From positions 168,388-232,387 of the forward strand of contig NZ_WUQZ01000004.1 of NCBI RefSeq assembly GCF_009829075.1: a DNA stretch of 64,000 bases. The letters are read 5' to 3'. Positions 10,301 through 18,762 of this stretch are shown piece by piece (position 1 is the stretch's first letter; each line of letters opens with the position of its first letter). This DNA is from Sphingobacterium composti (GTDB taxonomy: Bacteria; Bacteroidota; Bacteroidia; Sphingobacteriales; Sphingobacteriaceae). The translations under genes and the position numbers were made by a program. The notes beneath the pieces are model-generated. The model saw nothing but the letters and a program-made list of their open reading frames with translations, was not told the origin of the DNA and did not search any database.

Positions 10301-12877
10301 ATGAAATTAAGTCAAAAGCAAGTCGTATTTGAAAATGAGGTTCTGACAAGATTTGACCTTTTTAAAAGCTTGTTTTTAACACTTCCATTTCAACGTGTAA
10401 AGCATACAGGTACGTTGTTGCCATTTTTTGCTGCGCATTGTGAAAACGGTGTTGAGCAACATTTAGCGCCAGAGCATATTATTGATAGTTTCTTTGGTCA
10501 GTATGAGCAATATATACAAGAAAGCGACCGTATTGATCTCCTTTTTCGTATTGTTCAATACATAGAACGACAAGTAGTTTTATTTGATGCAATCGAAGAT
10601 TCTTCTTTTCAAGCATTAGGAAAAACAGATGAAACAGCTGGTTTGGATTCTTTGTTCAAATTGGCACAGACAGATTCCAAATTGAAAAGTCGCATTGTCG
10701 AGAAGCTAAAGGATTTCTCTGTTCGGTTGGTATTGACGGCACATCCCACTCAGTTTTACCCTGGGCCGGTTTTAGGAATTATAAATGACTTGATTGAGGG
10801 CATTAAGAATAATGATATTCCGAATATCAATTTATTGTTACAGCAATTAGGAAAAACTCCTTTTATCAAAAAGCAGAAGCCGACACCTGTGGATGAAGCG
10901 GTTAGTTTGGCATGGTATCTTGAAAATGTATTTTATAAAGTAACCTCAAGTATTCATTCCAAAATTGATAGAGAACTAGAGTTGCCTTCTGATGATGTAA
11001 AGCAATTAATCGAGCTTGGCTTTTGGCCGGGAGGAGATAGAGATGGTAATCCAAATGTAACTGTCGAAAGTACAAAGAAAGTGGCGACGATGTTGCGTAC
11101 CATTCTGTTCAGATGTTACTATCGTGATTTTAGAGTTGTAAAACGTAGAATTACATTCCGTGGAGCTGAGGAATATTTAGAAAATCTTCAAGAGTTGTTG
11201 TACAACAACAGCTTCAATCCTGTAGAGAATCCTGTCGATGAAACTTTAAAAATTTTAGAAAATCTGAATGGAATTAAAGATGTGCTTTATACGCATCACA
11301 ATGGATTGTTTGTCGACTTAGTAGAAGACTTGATTCGTAAGGTAAATACATTTGGATGCTACTTCACGACATTAGACATTCGTCAGGACAGTTCAATTTT
11401 GCGTAATACAGTTGGTTATCTGGTTGAAACATATAATGGTGAGACTGGTGTAAAGGAAGCTGATTTGGAAGGTTCTGAAGAATTAAAGCAGAAAGCATTT
11501 AAGTTCAATGAAGAGGAACTAGATTTTTCTGAAAATGCAGATCCTCTTGTGCAAGATACGTTAGGTGTTATTCGTTTACTTAAGAGTATTCAAGCGTCAG
11601 GAAGTGAACGTGCTGCGCAAAGATTTATTATTTCAAATTGTCAACAAGCTTCGGATATCCTTGGTTTGATGCAATTATTCTTGTGGCAAGGCTGGAAAAA
11701 AGATTCGTTGACGATTGATTTTGTGCCATTGTTTGAGACTGTAGATGATCTTTCTAGAGCGCGAAGCGTAATGAAAGCATTATATACCAATAAGGCATAC
11801 GCAACACACTTAAAAAAGCGTGGCAACAAGCAGACTATCATGTTGGGTTTCTCGGATAGCACCAAAGATGGTGGTTATTTGATGGCTAACTGGTCAATTT
11901 ATAAAGCAAAAATTGAATTGACTGCATTGGCAAGAGAATATGATGTGGATTTAGTTTTTTTCGATGGTCGTGGTGGGCCGCCAGCTCGTGGTGGCGGTAA
12001 GACACAACGTTTTTACGCAGCGATGGGTGGGGAAATTGAAAATAAACATATTCAATTGACAATTCAGGGTCAAACGATTAGTAGTCAATATGGTTCGTTA
12101 GATACGGCACAATATAATATCGAGCAATTATTGCATGCGGGGTTGATTTCAGAAATTAAACAGAACAGTAGCGATACCCTCACAGATAAGCAAAAAAGCG
12201 TGATTGATGATATGGCTGCAGAAAGTCATCGTAAGTTTATGACACTGCGTAATCATCCTCAGTTTTTGAAATATTTAGAGAAATTAAGCCCATTAAAAGC
12301 ACTCTCTTCGATTAATATTAGTAGTAGACCAGTCAAGCGTAATTCTGATAAAGAACTAAGATTGCAAGATCTGAGAGCGATATCTTTTGTGACATCATGG
12401 AGTCAGCTCAAACAAAATATTCCTGGATTCTTTGGGGTAGGTAGTGCGATGCAATGGGCAGAAGAGAACAATTTGTGGTCTTATGTGCGTAATTTGTACC
12501 AAACATCAGGATTTTTCAATACGCTGATCGATAATTGTATGATGTCGATGACAAAATCTAATTTTGATATCACGGCTTATATGAAAGACGATAAAGAGTT
12601 TGGTGAGTTTTGGACTATGTTGCATGAAGAATACGAAAAAACTAAAGCGTACTTGTTAAAATTGAGTAATGCAAATGTCTTAATGGAAAACTATCCTGTA
12701 GAACGTGCATCAATTTTGGAACGCGAGAAAATAGTTTTACCATTGCTTATTATTCAACATTATGCAATCCGGGCCATTGAAGCTGGTAAGCTTGATGAAG
12801 AACAACAAGAGGTATATAGAAAGATAATTGGACGCACTATTTATGGTGTGGTGAATGCAGGTAGAAACTTAGCATAA
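10301..12877 (+). CDS. ppc: Phosphoenolpyruvate carboxylase
   Basis: This 858-residue enzyme fixes bicarbonate onto PEP to give oxaloacetate, an anaplerotic reaction. Landmarks are VLTAHPTQ with His148 (catalytic), the GFWPGGDRDGNPNVT segment (about 242-256), the mobile-loop sequence FFDGRGGPPARGGG and the SDSTKDGGYLMANW segment. The protein is somewhat shorter than the 880-930 residues of proteobacterial enzymes. Its C-terminus reads NAGRNLA instead of the (Q/R)NTG that closes most PEP carboxylases. Allosteric regulation cannot be judged from the sequence. It is a single gene with its own promoter. The start at 10301 follows the promoter; an ATG further upstream is not in this frame. Confidence 0.96.
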   Translation: MKLSQKQVVFENEVLTRFDLFKSLFLTLPFQRVKHTGTLLPFFAAHCENGVEQHLAPEHIIDSFFGQYEQYIQESDRIDLLFRIVQYIERQVVLFDAIEDSSFQALGKTDETAGLDSLFKLAQTDSKLKSRIVEKLKDFSVRLVLTAHPTQFYPGPVLGIINDLIEGIKNNDIPNINLLLQQLGKTPFIKKQKPTPVDEAVSLAWYLENVFYKVTSSIHSKIDRELELPSDDVKQLIELGFWPGGDRDGNPNVTVESTKKVATMLRTILFRCYYRDFRVVKRRITFRGAEEYLENLQELLYNNSFNPVENPVDETLKILENLNGIKDVLYTHHNGLFVDLVEDLIRKVNTFGCYFTTLDIRQDSSILRNTVGYLVETYNGETGVKEADLEGSEELKQKAFKFNEEELDFSENADPLVQDTLGVIRLLKSIQASGSERAAQRFIISNCQQASDILGLMQLFLWQGWKKDSLTIDFVPLFETVDDLSRARSVMKALYTNKAYATHLKKRGNKQTIMLGFSDSTKDGGYLMANWSIYKAKIELTALAREYDVDLVFFDGRGGPPARGGGKTQRFYAAMGGEIENKHIQLTIQGQTISSQYGSLDTAQYNIEQLLHAGLISEIKQNSSDTLTDKQKSVIDDMAAESHRKFMTLRNHPQFLKYLEKLSPLKALSSINISSRPVKRNSDKELRLQDLRAISFVTSWSQLKQNIPGFFGVGSAMQWAEENNLWSYVRNLYQTSGFFNTLIDNCMMSMTKSNFDITAYMKDDKEFGEFWTMLHEEYEKTKAYLLKLSNANVLMENYPVERASILEREKIVLPLLIIQHYAIRAIEAGKLDEEQQEVYRKIIGRTIYGVVNAGRNLA

Positions 12878-12918
12878 TACTAATTCTGAAACTTTTAAGA
12901 AGTTTGTAAGATATTTTA

Positions 12919-12926
12919 TACTTTTG
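12919..12926 (+). promoter_or_regulatory. Promoter -7 element of the 12948 lipoprotein gene
   Basis: TACTTTTG matches TAnnTTTG and lies 21 bases upstream of the ATG. A TTTG occurs at 12903-12906, but the 12-base spacing is shorter than usual. Confidence 0.45.
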
Positions 12927-12947
12927 TGTTCGATAAATTGAATAAAC

Positions 12948-13502
12948 ATGAAATTTAATACTTTATTTGTTGCGGCGATTTGTGCAGGTACATTGATGAC
13001 TTCATGTGTAAATGACACTGCCAAAGAGAATCAGTTGAAGTACACACATACATCATTAGTGGATGGTGATGCCTTCTCTTATTTTCAAATTATTGGTGAA
13101 ACAGCTTTAGACGGCGTAAAATATGCAGAATATGCAGAGCAGTCGGGTGATGCGAAGTCTACGGATATCGCTTCAAAAGTAAAGGCATTCTATAGCCAAT
13201 TAATTCCAGCTTTAGACTCTTTAGCTACATCTAAACAAGTTGATTTTCCTATAAAGGGAATTCCTCAAGGTCATGGTGAAGCTGATACTACTTCTGCAGA
13301 TTCTACAGCACATGAAGCACATGCTCACTTTGATTATGTACATCATGCACAACATGAATTGGCAACTGTAAAAGATAAATTAAAAAGATTGACTCGTAAT
13401 ACAGATAAAGATGTTCAGGCTTTTGCAAAAGAACAATTCACAATCGTTACAGATTTGTATACGCAAGTTGGTGGTAAAGAAGATGCGCATGCACACCACT
13501 AA
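12948..13502 (+). CDS. Hypothetical lipoprotein, His-rich segment
   Basis: This 184-residue protein has a lipoprotein signal ending at Cys20 (GTLMTSC). The mature part is mainly helical and polar. A region at about 105-140 is rich in His with Ala, Glu and Asp (HGEADTTSADSTAHEAHAHF and HHAQHE), and the protein ends DAHAHH. I recognise no family. The His clusters resemble metal-buffering stretches and recall the separate His-rich lipoprotein at 3652-4284. Likely anchored in the envelope; function unknown. It has its own promoter and a strong terminator, so it is monocistronic. Confidence 0.75.
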   Translation: MKFNTLFVAAICAGTLMTSCVNDTAKENQLKYTHTSLVDGDAFSYFQIIGETALDGVKYAEYAEQSGDAKSTDIASKVKAFYSQLIPALDSLATSKQVDFPIKGIPQGHGEADTTSADSTAHEAHAHFDYVHHAQHELATVKDKLKRLTRNTDKDVQAFAKEQFTIVTDLYTQVGGKEDAHAHH

Positions 13503-13526
13503 GTCCTAGTTGAAAATATTTTAAGT

Positions 13527-13559
13527 AAGGCGTCAATTTTTGTATTGACGCCTTTTTTA
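13527..13559 (+). terminator. Rho-independent terminator after the 12948 lipoprotein gene
   Basis: An 11-bp GC-containing stem (AAGGCGTCAAT) with a six-base loop is followed by a T run. Confidence 0.88.
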
Positions 13560-13743
13560 TTATTTAAATTTTCAAAATTTCATATTTCGTATGCTTTAAT
13601 CTATTACTTTATTTTATTTTTATAAAAATCATATATAAATTGTTAAAATTTCAATAAAAATTGAAAAATGTTATGATTTTTATTTTTATTGATGTTATTT
13701 TGTGTTGTTAAATAATTAGAAATAACTCAAATAGAAATAAATT

Positions 13744-15438
13744 ATGTGTGGTATTATTGGAGCATTTGAATTAGTCCAAGAGGAGTCGACGATTAGACCC
13801 CAAGTATTAGAAATGTCAAAGCGTATTCGTCATCGTGGACCAGATTGGTCAGGTATCTTTAGTTCTTCAAAAGCTATATTGGCACATGAGCGTTTAGCGA
13901 TTGTAGATCCGAAATCAGGAAGCCAGCCTTTATATAGCCCTGATGGAAAAGTGGTATTAGCGGTGAATGGTGAAATTTATAATCATCAAGAATTACGTAA
14001 TTCGCTACCACATTATAATTTTGCGACTAACTCAGATTCTGAAGTAGTATTAGCATTGTATTTAGAGAAAGGTCCAAGTTTCGTAGAGGATTTAAACGGT
14101 ATTTTTGGATTTGCTTTGTATGATTCTAGAGATGATTCATTTTTTGTAGCACGTGACCATATGGGGATTATTCCATTGTATTATGGTCGTGATGAGGCTG
14201 CTCAATTTTTTGTGTCTTCAGAGTTAAAATCTTTAGAAGGATTTTGCACTACAATAGAACAGTTTCCTCCGGGACACTATGTTTACAGCAAAGAGAGTTT
14301 AGAGCCTCAAAGGTGGTATAACCGTGATTGGGAAACTTATGATACCGTCAAAGATAATAAAACTAGTATTGATGACTTGCGTACTGCTTTGGAAGCAGCA
14401 GTTCACCGTCAATTGATGTCGGATGTTCCTTACGGTGTTTTGTTGTCTGGAGGTTTGGATTCATCTGTAATTGCTGCTGTCACTAAGAAATTTGCTTCAA
14501 AACGTATAGAGTCAGGAGATCAAGAAGAAGCTTGGTACCCACAATTGCATTCCTTTGCAGTGGGATTGAAGGGAGCTCCAGATTTAATAGCAGCTCAAAA
14601 GGCAGCTGATCATATTGGTACGATTCATCACGAAGTGAACTTTACTATTCAAGAAGGTTTAGATGCGATTCGTGACGTTATTTACCATTTGGAAACGTAT
14701 GATGTCACTACAATTCGCGCATCTACTCCGATGTATTTGTTGTCACGTGTGATCAAATCTATGGGAATCAAAATGGTGTTATCAGGAGAAGGTTCCGATG
14801 AGTTGTTCGGCGGGTATTTATATTTTCACAAAGCACCAAACGCACAAGAATTTCACGAGGAGACTGTACGTAAGCTAAAAAAACTATATTTATATGATTG
14901 TTTACGTGCTAATAAATCTTTAGCCGCTTGGGGAGTAGAAGGTCGGGTTCCATTCTTAGATAAAGAATTTATGGATGTGGCGATGCGTCTAAATCCTGCG
15001 GACAAAATGATTAAAGATGGGCGTATGGAGAAATGGGTAGTACGTAAAGCATTTGAAGATTACTTGCCAGAAAGTATCGCATGGCGTCAAAAAGAACAAT
15101 TTTCTGATGGGGTAGGATACAGCTGGATTGATACACTTAAAGAACAAGCGGAAACTAAAGTGTCGGATGCTGAATTCGTAGCAGCAGCCACAAGATTTCC
15201 TATCAATACACCCAAAAACAAAGAAGAGTATTATTACCGTTCAATATTTGAATCTCACTTCCCTTCAGAAGCAGCAGCTAAAACTGTGCCTTCGGTGAAG
15301 TCGGTAGCTTGTAGTACACCAGAGGCATTGCTCTGGGATGCATCTTTCCAAAATTTGAATGATCCTTCAGGAAGAGCTGTAGCAAGTGTTCATAATGAAA
15401 GTTACGACAAGGCTAAAGCAGAAGTTGGAGTTAATTAA
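13744..15438 (+). CDS. asnB: Asparagine synthase B, glutamine-hydrolysing
   Basis: This 564-residue enzyme makes asparagine from aspartate, ATP and glutamine. The N-terminal class II glutaminase domain starts with the nucleophile Cys2 (MCGIIGAFE), followed by RHRGPDWSG and the VNGEIYNHQELR and SDSEV segments. The synthetase domain has the PP-loop LSGGLDSS (Ser235-Ser241) and SGEGSDELFGGYLYFHKAP. Length is typical of AsnB. The next gene downstream is tRNA-Asn, 123 bases away with its own promoter, so amino acid synthesis and its tRNA lie side by side. The ATG is fixed because Cys2 must follow it. Confidence 0.97.
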   Translation: MCGIIGAFELVQEESTIRPQVLEMSKRIRHRGPDWSGIFSSSKAILAHERLAIVDPKSGSQPLYSPDGKVVLAVNGEIYNHQELRNSLPHYNFATNSDSEVVLALYLEKGPSFVEDLNGIFGFALYDSRDDSFFVARDHMGIIPLYYGRDEAAQFFVSSELKSLEGFCTTIEQFPPGHYVYSKESLEPQRWYNRDWETYDTVKDNKTSIDDLRTALEAAVHRQLMSDVPYGVLLSGGLDSSVIAAVTKKFASKRIESGDQEEAWYPQLHSFAVGLKGAPDLIAAQKAADHIGTIHHEVNFTIQEGLDAIRDVIYHLETYDVTTIRASTPMYLLSRVIKSMGIKMVLSGEGSDELFGGYLYFHKAPNAQEFHEETVRKLKKLYLYDCLRANKSLAAWGVEGRVPFLDKEFMDVAMRLNPADKMIKDGRMEKWVVRKAFEDYLPESIAWRQKEQFSDGVGYSWIDTLKEQAETKVSDAEFVAAATRFPINTPKNKEEYYYRSIFESHFPSEAAAKTVPSVKSVACSTPEALLWDASFQNLNDPSGRAVASVHNESYDKAKAEVGVN

Positions 15439-15500
15439 TATTTACATCAATTAGTAGGTTTTTAAATAATATACGCGTTTAAAGAAATTTAAAATTCATT

Positions 15501-15530
15501 TTGAATGTTTAGAAACAAGTATTATCTTTG
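15501..15530 (+). promoter_or_regulatory. Promoter of tRNA-Asn
   Basis: TTG (15501-15503), a 19-base spacer and TATCTTTG (15523-15530) match the consensus. The mature tRNA begins 31 bases downstream. Confidence 0.75.
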
Positions 15531-15561
15531 TGCCGTTGGCAGGGAAGCCTACTAATATGAT

Positions 15562-15635
15562 TCCTGAATAGCTCAGTTGGTTAGAGCATCTGACTGTTAA
15601 TCAGAGGGTCGCTGGTTCGAGCCCAGCTTCAGGAG
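15562..15635 (+). tRNA. tRNA-Asn (anticodon GTT)
   Basis: This 74-base cloverleaf is complete: acceptor TCCTGAA/TTCAGGA with discriminator G, D-arm GCTC-AGTTGGTTA-GAGC, anticodon stem TCTGA/TCAGA with loop CTGTTAA (anticodon GTT), a five-base variable loop, and T-arm GCTGG-TTCGAGC-CCAGC. CCA is not encoded. A hairpin terminator follows after six bases. Confidence 0.96.
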
Positions 15636-15641
15636 CATTTC

Positions 15642-15667
15642 AAACCGGTATTAATGCCGGTTTTTTT
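15642..15667 (+). terminator. Rho-independent terminator of tRNA-Asn
   Basis: A 10-bp stem around CCGG with a two-base loop and one G-T pair is followed by seven T residues in all. Confidence 0.85.
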
Positions 15668-15694
15668 GTTTTATACTTATTTCATAACAGAAAC

Positions 15695-16612
15695 ATGAGT
15701 TTAGTTATAGTGGGCACAGTAGCTTTTGATGCTATTGAAACACCATTCGGAAAGACAGATAAGATAGTGGGGGGGGCTGCAACTTTTTCCGGATTGTCAG
15801 CAACTTATTTATATGATGATGTTAAGCTTGTTAGTGTTGTAGGGGAAGATTTTGGGGATAATCTTAATATCATTACTGCTAAGGGAATAGATGTAGATGG
15901 AATTGAAATAGTCGAAGGGGGTAAAACATTTTTTTGGTCAGGTAAATATCATAATGATTTGAATTCTAGGGATACTCTCAGTACAGATTTAAATGTCTTG
16001 GCTGATTTTGATCCTAAAATTCCCAAATCATATCAAGATTGTGAGTATTTATTGTTAGGTAATTTGACTCCTCAAATACAAATAGCAACTTTAGAGCGTT
16101 TACAAAATAAACCAAAGCTCGTTGTTTTAGATACTATGAACTATTGGATGAATGTAGCGTTGGATGATTTGAAAAAAGTATTGCAAAGAGTAGATGTATT
16201 GACAATTAATGATGAAGAGGCACGTCAATTATCAGGTGAATATTCTTTGGTAAAGGCATCAGAAAAAATTCTAGCAATGGGACCGAAGTATTTGATTATT
16301 AAAAAAGGGGAACATGGTGCGTTGCTTTTTGGTGAAGGTCAGATCTTCTCAGCTCCAGCATTGCCATTAGCAGATGTATTTGATCCTACGGGTGCAGGTG
16401 ATACCTTTGCGGGTGGTTTTATTGGCTATATGGCTAAAGTGAAGTCGATAAACTTCAATAATATGAAAAATGCAATTATCTATGGTTCGGCAATGGCCTC
16501 TTTTTGTGTAGAGAGGTTTGGAACAGAGCGTATGCTGGATCTAACGCAAGATGAAATTACAGTTCGTTTGCAACAGTTTGTAGCGCTTTCGAAATTTGAT
16601 ATTGCGGAATAA
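15695..16612 (+). CDS. PfkB-family sugar kinase
   Basis: This 305-residue ribokinase/PfkB-type kinase has an N-terminal substrate-side motif VGGAATFSGLSATYLYDDVKLVSVVGEDFG (about 25-55; only partly quoted by position in general family terms) and the C-terminal anion-hole motif DPTGAGDTFAGGF with catalytic base Asp236. It probably phosphorylates a sugar or nucleoside; the substrate cannot be told from the sequence. The conserved Gly-Gly near residue 27 is encoded by a run of eight G residues (15769-15776), striking in this AT-rich DNA. The gene is followed by a hairpin shared with the convergent cytochrome b5 gene. Confidence 0.85.
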   Translation: MSLVIVGTVAFDAIETPFGKTDKIVGGAATFSGLSATYLYDDVKLVSVVGEDFGDNLNIITAKGIDVDGIEIVEGGKTFFWSGKYHNDLNSRDTLSTDLNVLADFDPKIPKSYQDCEYLLLGNLTPQIQIATLERLQNKPKLVVLDTMNYWMNVALDDLKKVLQRVDVLTINDEEARQLSGEYSLVKASEKILAMGPKYLIIKKGEHGALLFGEGQIFSAPALPLADVFDPTGAGDTFAGGFIGYMAKVKSINFNNMKNAIIYGSAMASFCVERFGTERMLDLTQDEITVRLQQFVALSKFDIAE

Positions 16613-16630
16613 TATAATCATTCATAAATG

Positions 16631-16669
16631 AAATAGGGAGAATGCTTATGTAATTCTCCCTATTTTTTT
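16631..16669. terminator. Bidirectional terminator overlapping the end of the cytochrome b5 gene
   Basis: A 13-bp stem AAATAGGGAGAAT (16631-16643) / complement (16653-16665) is followed by a T run on the plus strand and preceded by A residues for the minus strand. Its right arm encodes the last residues (KIGRI) of the convergent cytochrome b5-like gene. Confidence 0.8.
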
Positions 16670-16888
16670 GAATCTTTCGAACACTGTAGCGGTATGAGGC
16701 GCATCTACTAGTTCTTCTGTAAGATCTTGTCCTGCCCAATGTTCGTAATGCATACCTTTCTTCCAAAGTCTGCTTTCAGATACGTCGTATATAATGCCTT
16801 TGTAACCAACCCAAATTTCAGGTTTGTCTTGCCCATTTCTTAAAGCTAACTGCGATTTTGTATAAACGGTTAAGTTTTCGTCACTCAT
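16646..16888 (-). CDS. Cytochrome b5-like heme/steroid-binding domain protein
   Basis: This 80-residue single-domain protein belongs to the cytochrome b5-like heme/steroid-binding family. Visible motifs are LTVYTKSQLALRNG, WVGYKGIIYDVSES, LWKKGMHYEHWAGQDLTEEL and APHTATVFERFKKIG. The first two His residues (GMHYEHWAG) and the His in APHT are the likely heme-side ligands in this short bacterial subfamily, which lacks the classic HPGG. There is no signal peptide or membrane span, so it is cytoplasmic. It lies 24 bases downstream of the ECF sigma gene on the same strand and is probably co-transcribed. The electron partner is unknown. Confidence 0.85.
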   Translation of the reverse strand: MSDENLTVYTKSQLALRNGQDKPEIWVGYKGIIYDVSESRLWKKGMHYEHWAGQDLTEELVDAPHTATVFERFKKIGRIT

Positions 16889-16912
16889 CTACAAATCTAC
16901 CCAAAAGGTTTA

Positions 16913-17416
16913 TTATTTATACGTAGAAAGCGTTTTTTTCATTGCTTTTCTAGCAACGTGTATTCTTGTTTTTACAGTTCCGATAGGAATATTCAAATGC
17001 TCAGAAATTTCATGGTATTTGTAGCCTTCAAAATACATCGTAAAAGGCGTGTAGTAATCTTCAGCTAACGCGGAGAGTGCAGAATTGATATCCTCCAATA
17101 CAAATTTATTCTCTCCTTGGTTCTTCGTTGCCGAATGTACAAGATTCACAGGAGAAATTTCTTCTTCTTTGGTAATAAAGCTGTTTGATTTTGTAATACG
17201 CCTGTAATTATTGATAAAGGTGTTTTTCATAATGGTATATAACCATCCCTTTAGGTTTGTTCCATCCCTAAAGTTTTTGAAATATGTGACAGCCTTTAGC
17301 AAAGTGTCTTGAACTAAATCATTTGCATCATCGTGATCTTTGGTAAAATTTCTTGCATAAGATCTCAATGAATCGGAATGTTCGATCACTAAAGTGTTAA
17401 ATTCTGTTCTGTTCAT
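16913..17416 (-). CDS. ECF-type RNA polymerase sigma factor
   Basis: This 167-residue sigma-70 family protein has region 2 (ARNFTKDHDDANDLVQDTLLKAV, then FRDGTNLKGWLYTIMKNTFINNYRR; about 18-75) and region 4 (DYYTPFTMYFEGYKYHEISEHLNIPIGTVKTRIHVARKAMKK; about 118-162). The order, length and motifs are typical of ECF sigma factors. No anti-sigma gene lies next to it. The only partner in the apparent transcript is the cytochrome b5-like protein. This stand-alone type is common in Bacteroidota, and its target regulon cannot be derived here. Confidence 0.93.
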   Translation of the reverse strand: MNRTEFNTLVIEHSDSLRSYARNFTKDHDDANDLVQDTLLKAVTYFKNFRDGTNLKGWLYTIMKNTFINNYRRITKSNSFITKEEEISPVNLVHSATKNQGENKFVLEDINSALSALAEDYYTPFTMYFEGYKYHEISEHLNIPIGTVKTRIHVARKAMKKTLSTYK

Positions 17417-17643
17417 AGCCTTGAGGTTTGTAATTAAAAAATAGTAGTTGTCCTTAAATTTTTATAAGTGTGAACTACAGTTCAGTTATTACATTACAAA
17501 CACTGTGCTAGAATTTTATTGCTAAATATTAAATATTTGTTAATATTAAATAAAAATTTGTAAAAAGAACCCTAAAACTACTTTTAATAGTGATTTAAGT
17601 ATACGGCGGCAGGCCGATTTATTAAGAAATGTGGAAAACTTTT

Positions 17644-18654
17644 TTACAAAATATTTACTTCTCTTTCTAATTCTATTCCAAAATTATTAAATACAGAATC
17701 AATTATTTCTTTAGAAACTTGAAATATTTCTTTTCCTGTAGCATTCCCTTTATTGGTAATCACTAAAGCTTGATTCTTCCAAATGACTACTTCTCCTATT
17801 TCTTTTCCTTTCCATCCACATTGCTCTATAAGCCAGCCTGCAGCTACCTTACTGTGCATTGTATCTATTGGATAGTTAACAATATTTGGGTAAGAAAGTT
17901 TTAAATTTTCCAATTGCGTATTAAGTATGATTGGATTTTTAAAGAAACTGCCCGCATTCCCAACTGTTTTAGGATCTGGCAATTTTTCTACGCGAATGAA
18001 GGAAACAACTTCAGCTATATCTTTAATAGTAGGATTTGATATCGCTCGCTTTGTTAATTCTGATTCAATAGCTCCATAGGAAGTATTTCTTTGTGTGTGA
18101 AGGTTTAATTTGTAAGTCACTGATACAATGATATAGCGACCTTTATGTTTGCTTTTGAAAATACTATCACGGTAGGAAAAACCACATTCTTTATTATTAA
18201 AGGTTTTGAATACTCCCGTTAATGTATCAAAGGCTCGGCATGTATACATTACGTCCATTAATTCAGTGCCGTATGCTCCAATATTTTGAATAGGAGAGGC
18301 GCCAACTGTTCCTGGAATCAAGGCCATGTTTTCTAAACCAGGAAAGTCATGCCTTACACAGTACCACACGAGGTCATTCCATACTTCACCTCCAGCAGCA
18401 GTGACGTAAATATTGGTTCCCTCAATAAAGTGTTGTATACCTTTAGTAGAAATTTTGATAATTGTTCCTTCAAAGTCAGTAGTAAACAGTACGTTACTGC
18501 CTCCTCCCAATACAAAAAAACGATTTTTGAAAATACCAGTGTTATATAATTCTATTAATTGTCTTTCATCTTTAATTTCAGCAAATTGTTTTGCTATTGC
18601 TTGAACGCCGAAAGTATTGTGTTTTTTTAAAAGTATATTTTGCTGTAGCTCCAC
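17644..18654 (-). CDS. murB: UDP-N-acetylmuramate dehydrogenase
   Basis: This 336-residue flavoenzyme reduces UDP-GlcNAc-enolpyruvate to UDP-MurNAc in peptidoglycan synthesis. It starts with the KKHNTFGV motif. The FAD-binding part has LGGGSNVLFT (about 49-58), and the family pattern GTVGASPIQNIGAYG follows. The C-terminal domain has VGNAGSFFKNP with the proton-donor Ser, and AAGWLIEQCGWKG near the end. Length fits the long (type I, E. coli-like) form. It stands alone. The 227 bases between it and the sigma gene start hold nothing I can name. Confidence 0.95.
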   Translation of the reverse strand: MELQQNILLKKHNTFGVQAIAKQFAEIKDERQLIELYNTGIFKNRFFVLGGGSNVLFTTDFEGTIIKISTKGIQHFIEGTNIYVTAAGGEVWNDLVWYCVRHDFPGLENMALIPGTVGASPIQNIGAYGTELMDVMYTCRAFDTLTGVFKTFNNKECGFSYRDSIFKSKHKGRYIIVSVTYKLNLHTQRNTSYGAIESELTKRAISNPTIKDIAEVVSFIRVEKLPDPKTVGNAGSFFKNPIILNTQLENLKLSYPNIVNYPIDTMHSKVAAGWLIEQCGWKGKEIGEVVIWKNQALVITNKGNATGKEIFQVSKEIIDSVFNNFGIELEREVNIL

Positions 18655-18762
18655 GTTATTCTATATTTTTGGGGGATGAAATAAAATTAAAATGGTATAT
18701 TTATTCCATTTATTCGCTATAAAGATAGCATAAGCGAAGCAATACCTAAAAAATAATTGAAT

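Noticed and set aside
10147-10332. Open frame between bTHX and ppc
   Set aside because: It is a low-complexity AT-rich frame that covers the ppc promoter and overlaps the ppc start; no coding character.
15562-15700. tRNA-Asn as an integration site of a mobile element
   Set aside because: No repeat of the tRNA 3' end and no integrase is found downstream; the following DNA is a terminator and an ordinary kinase gene.
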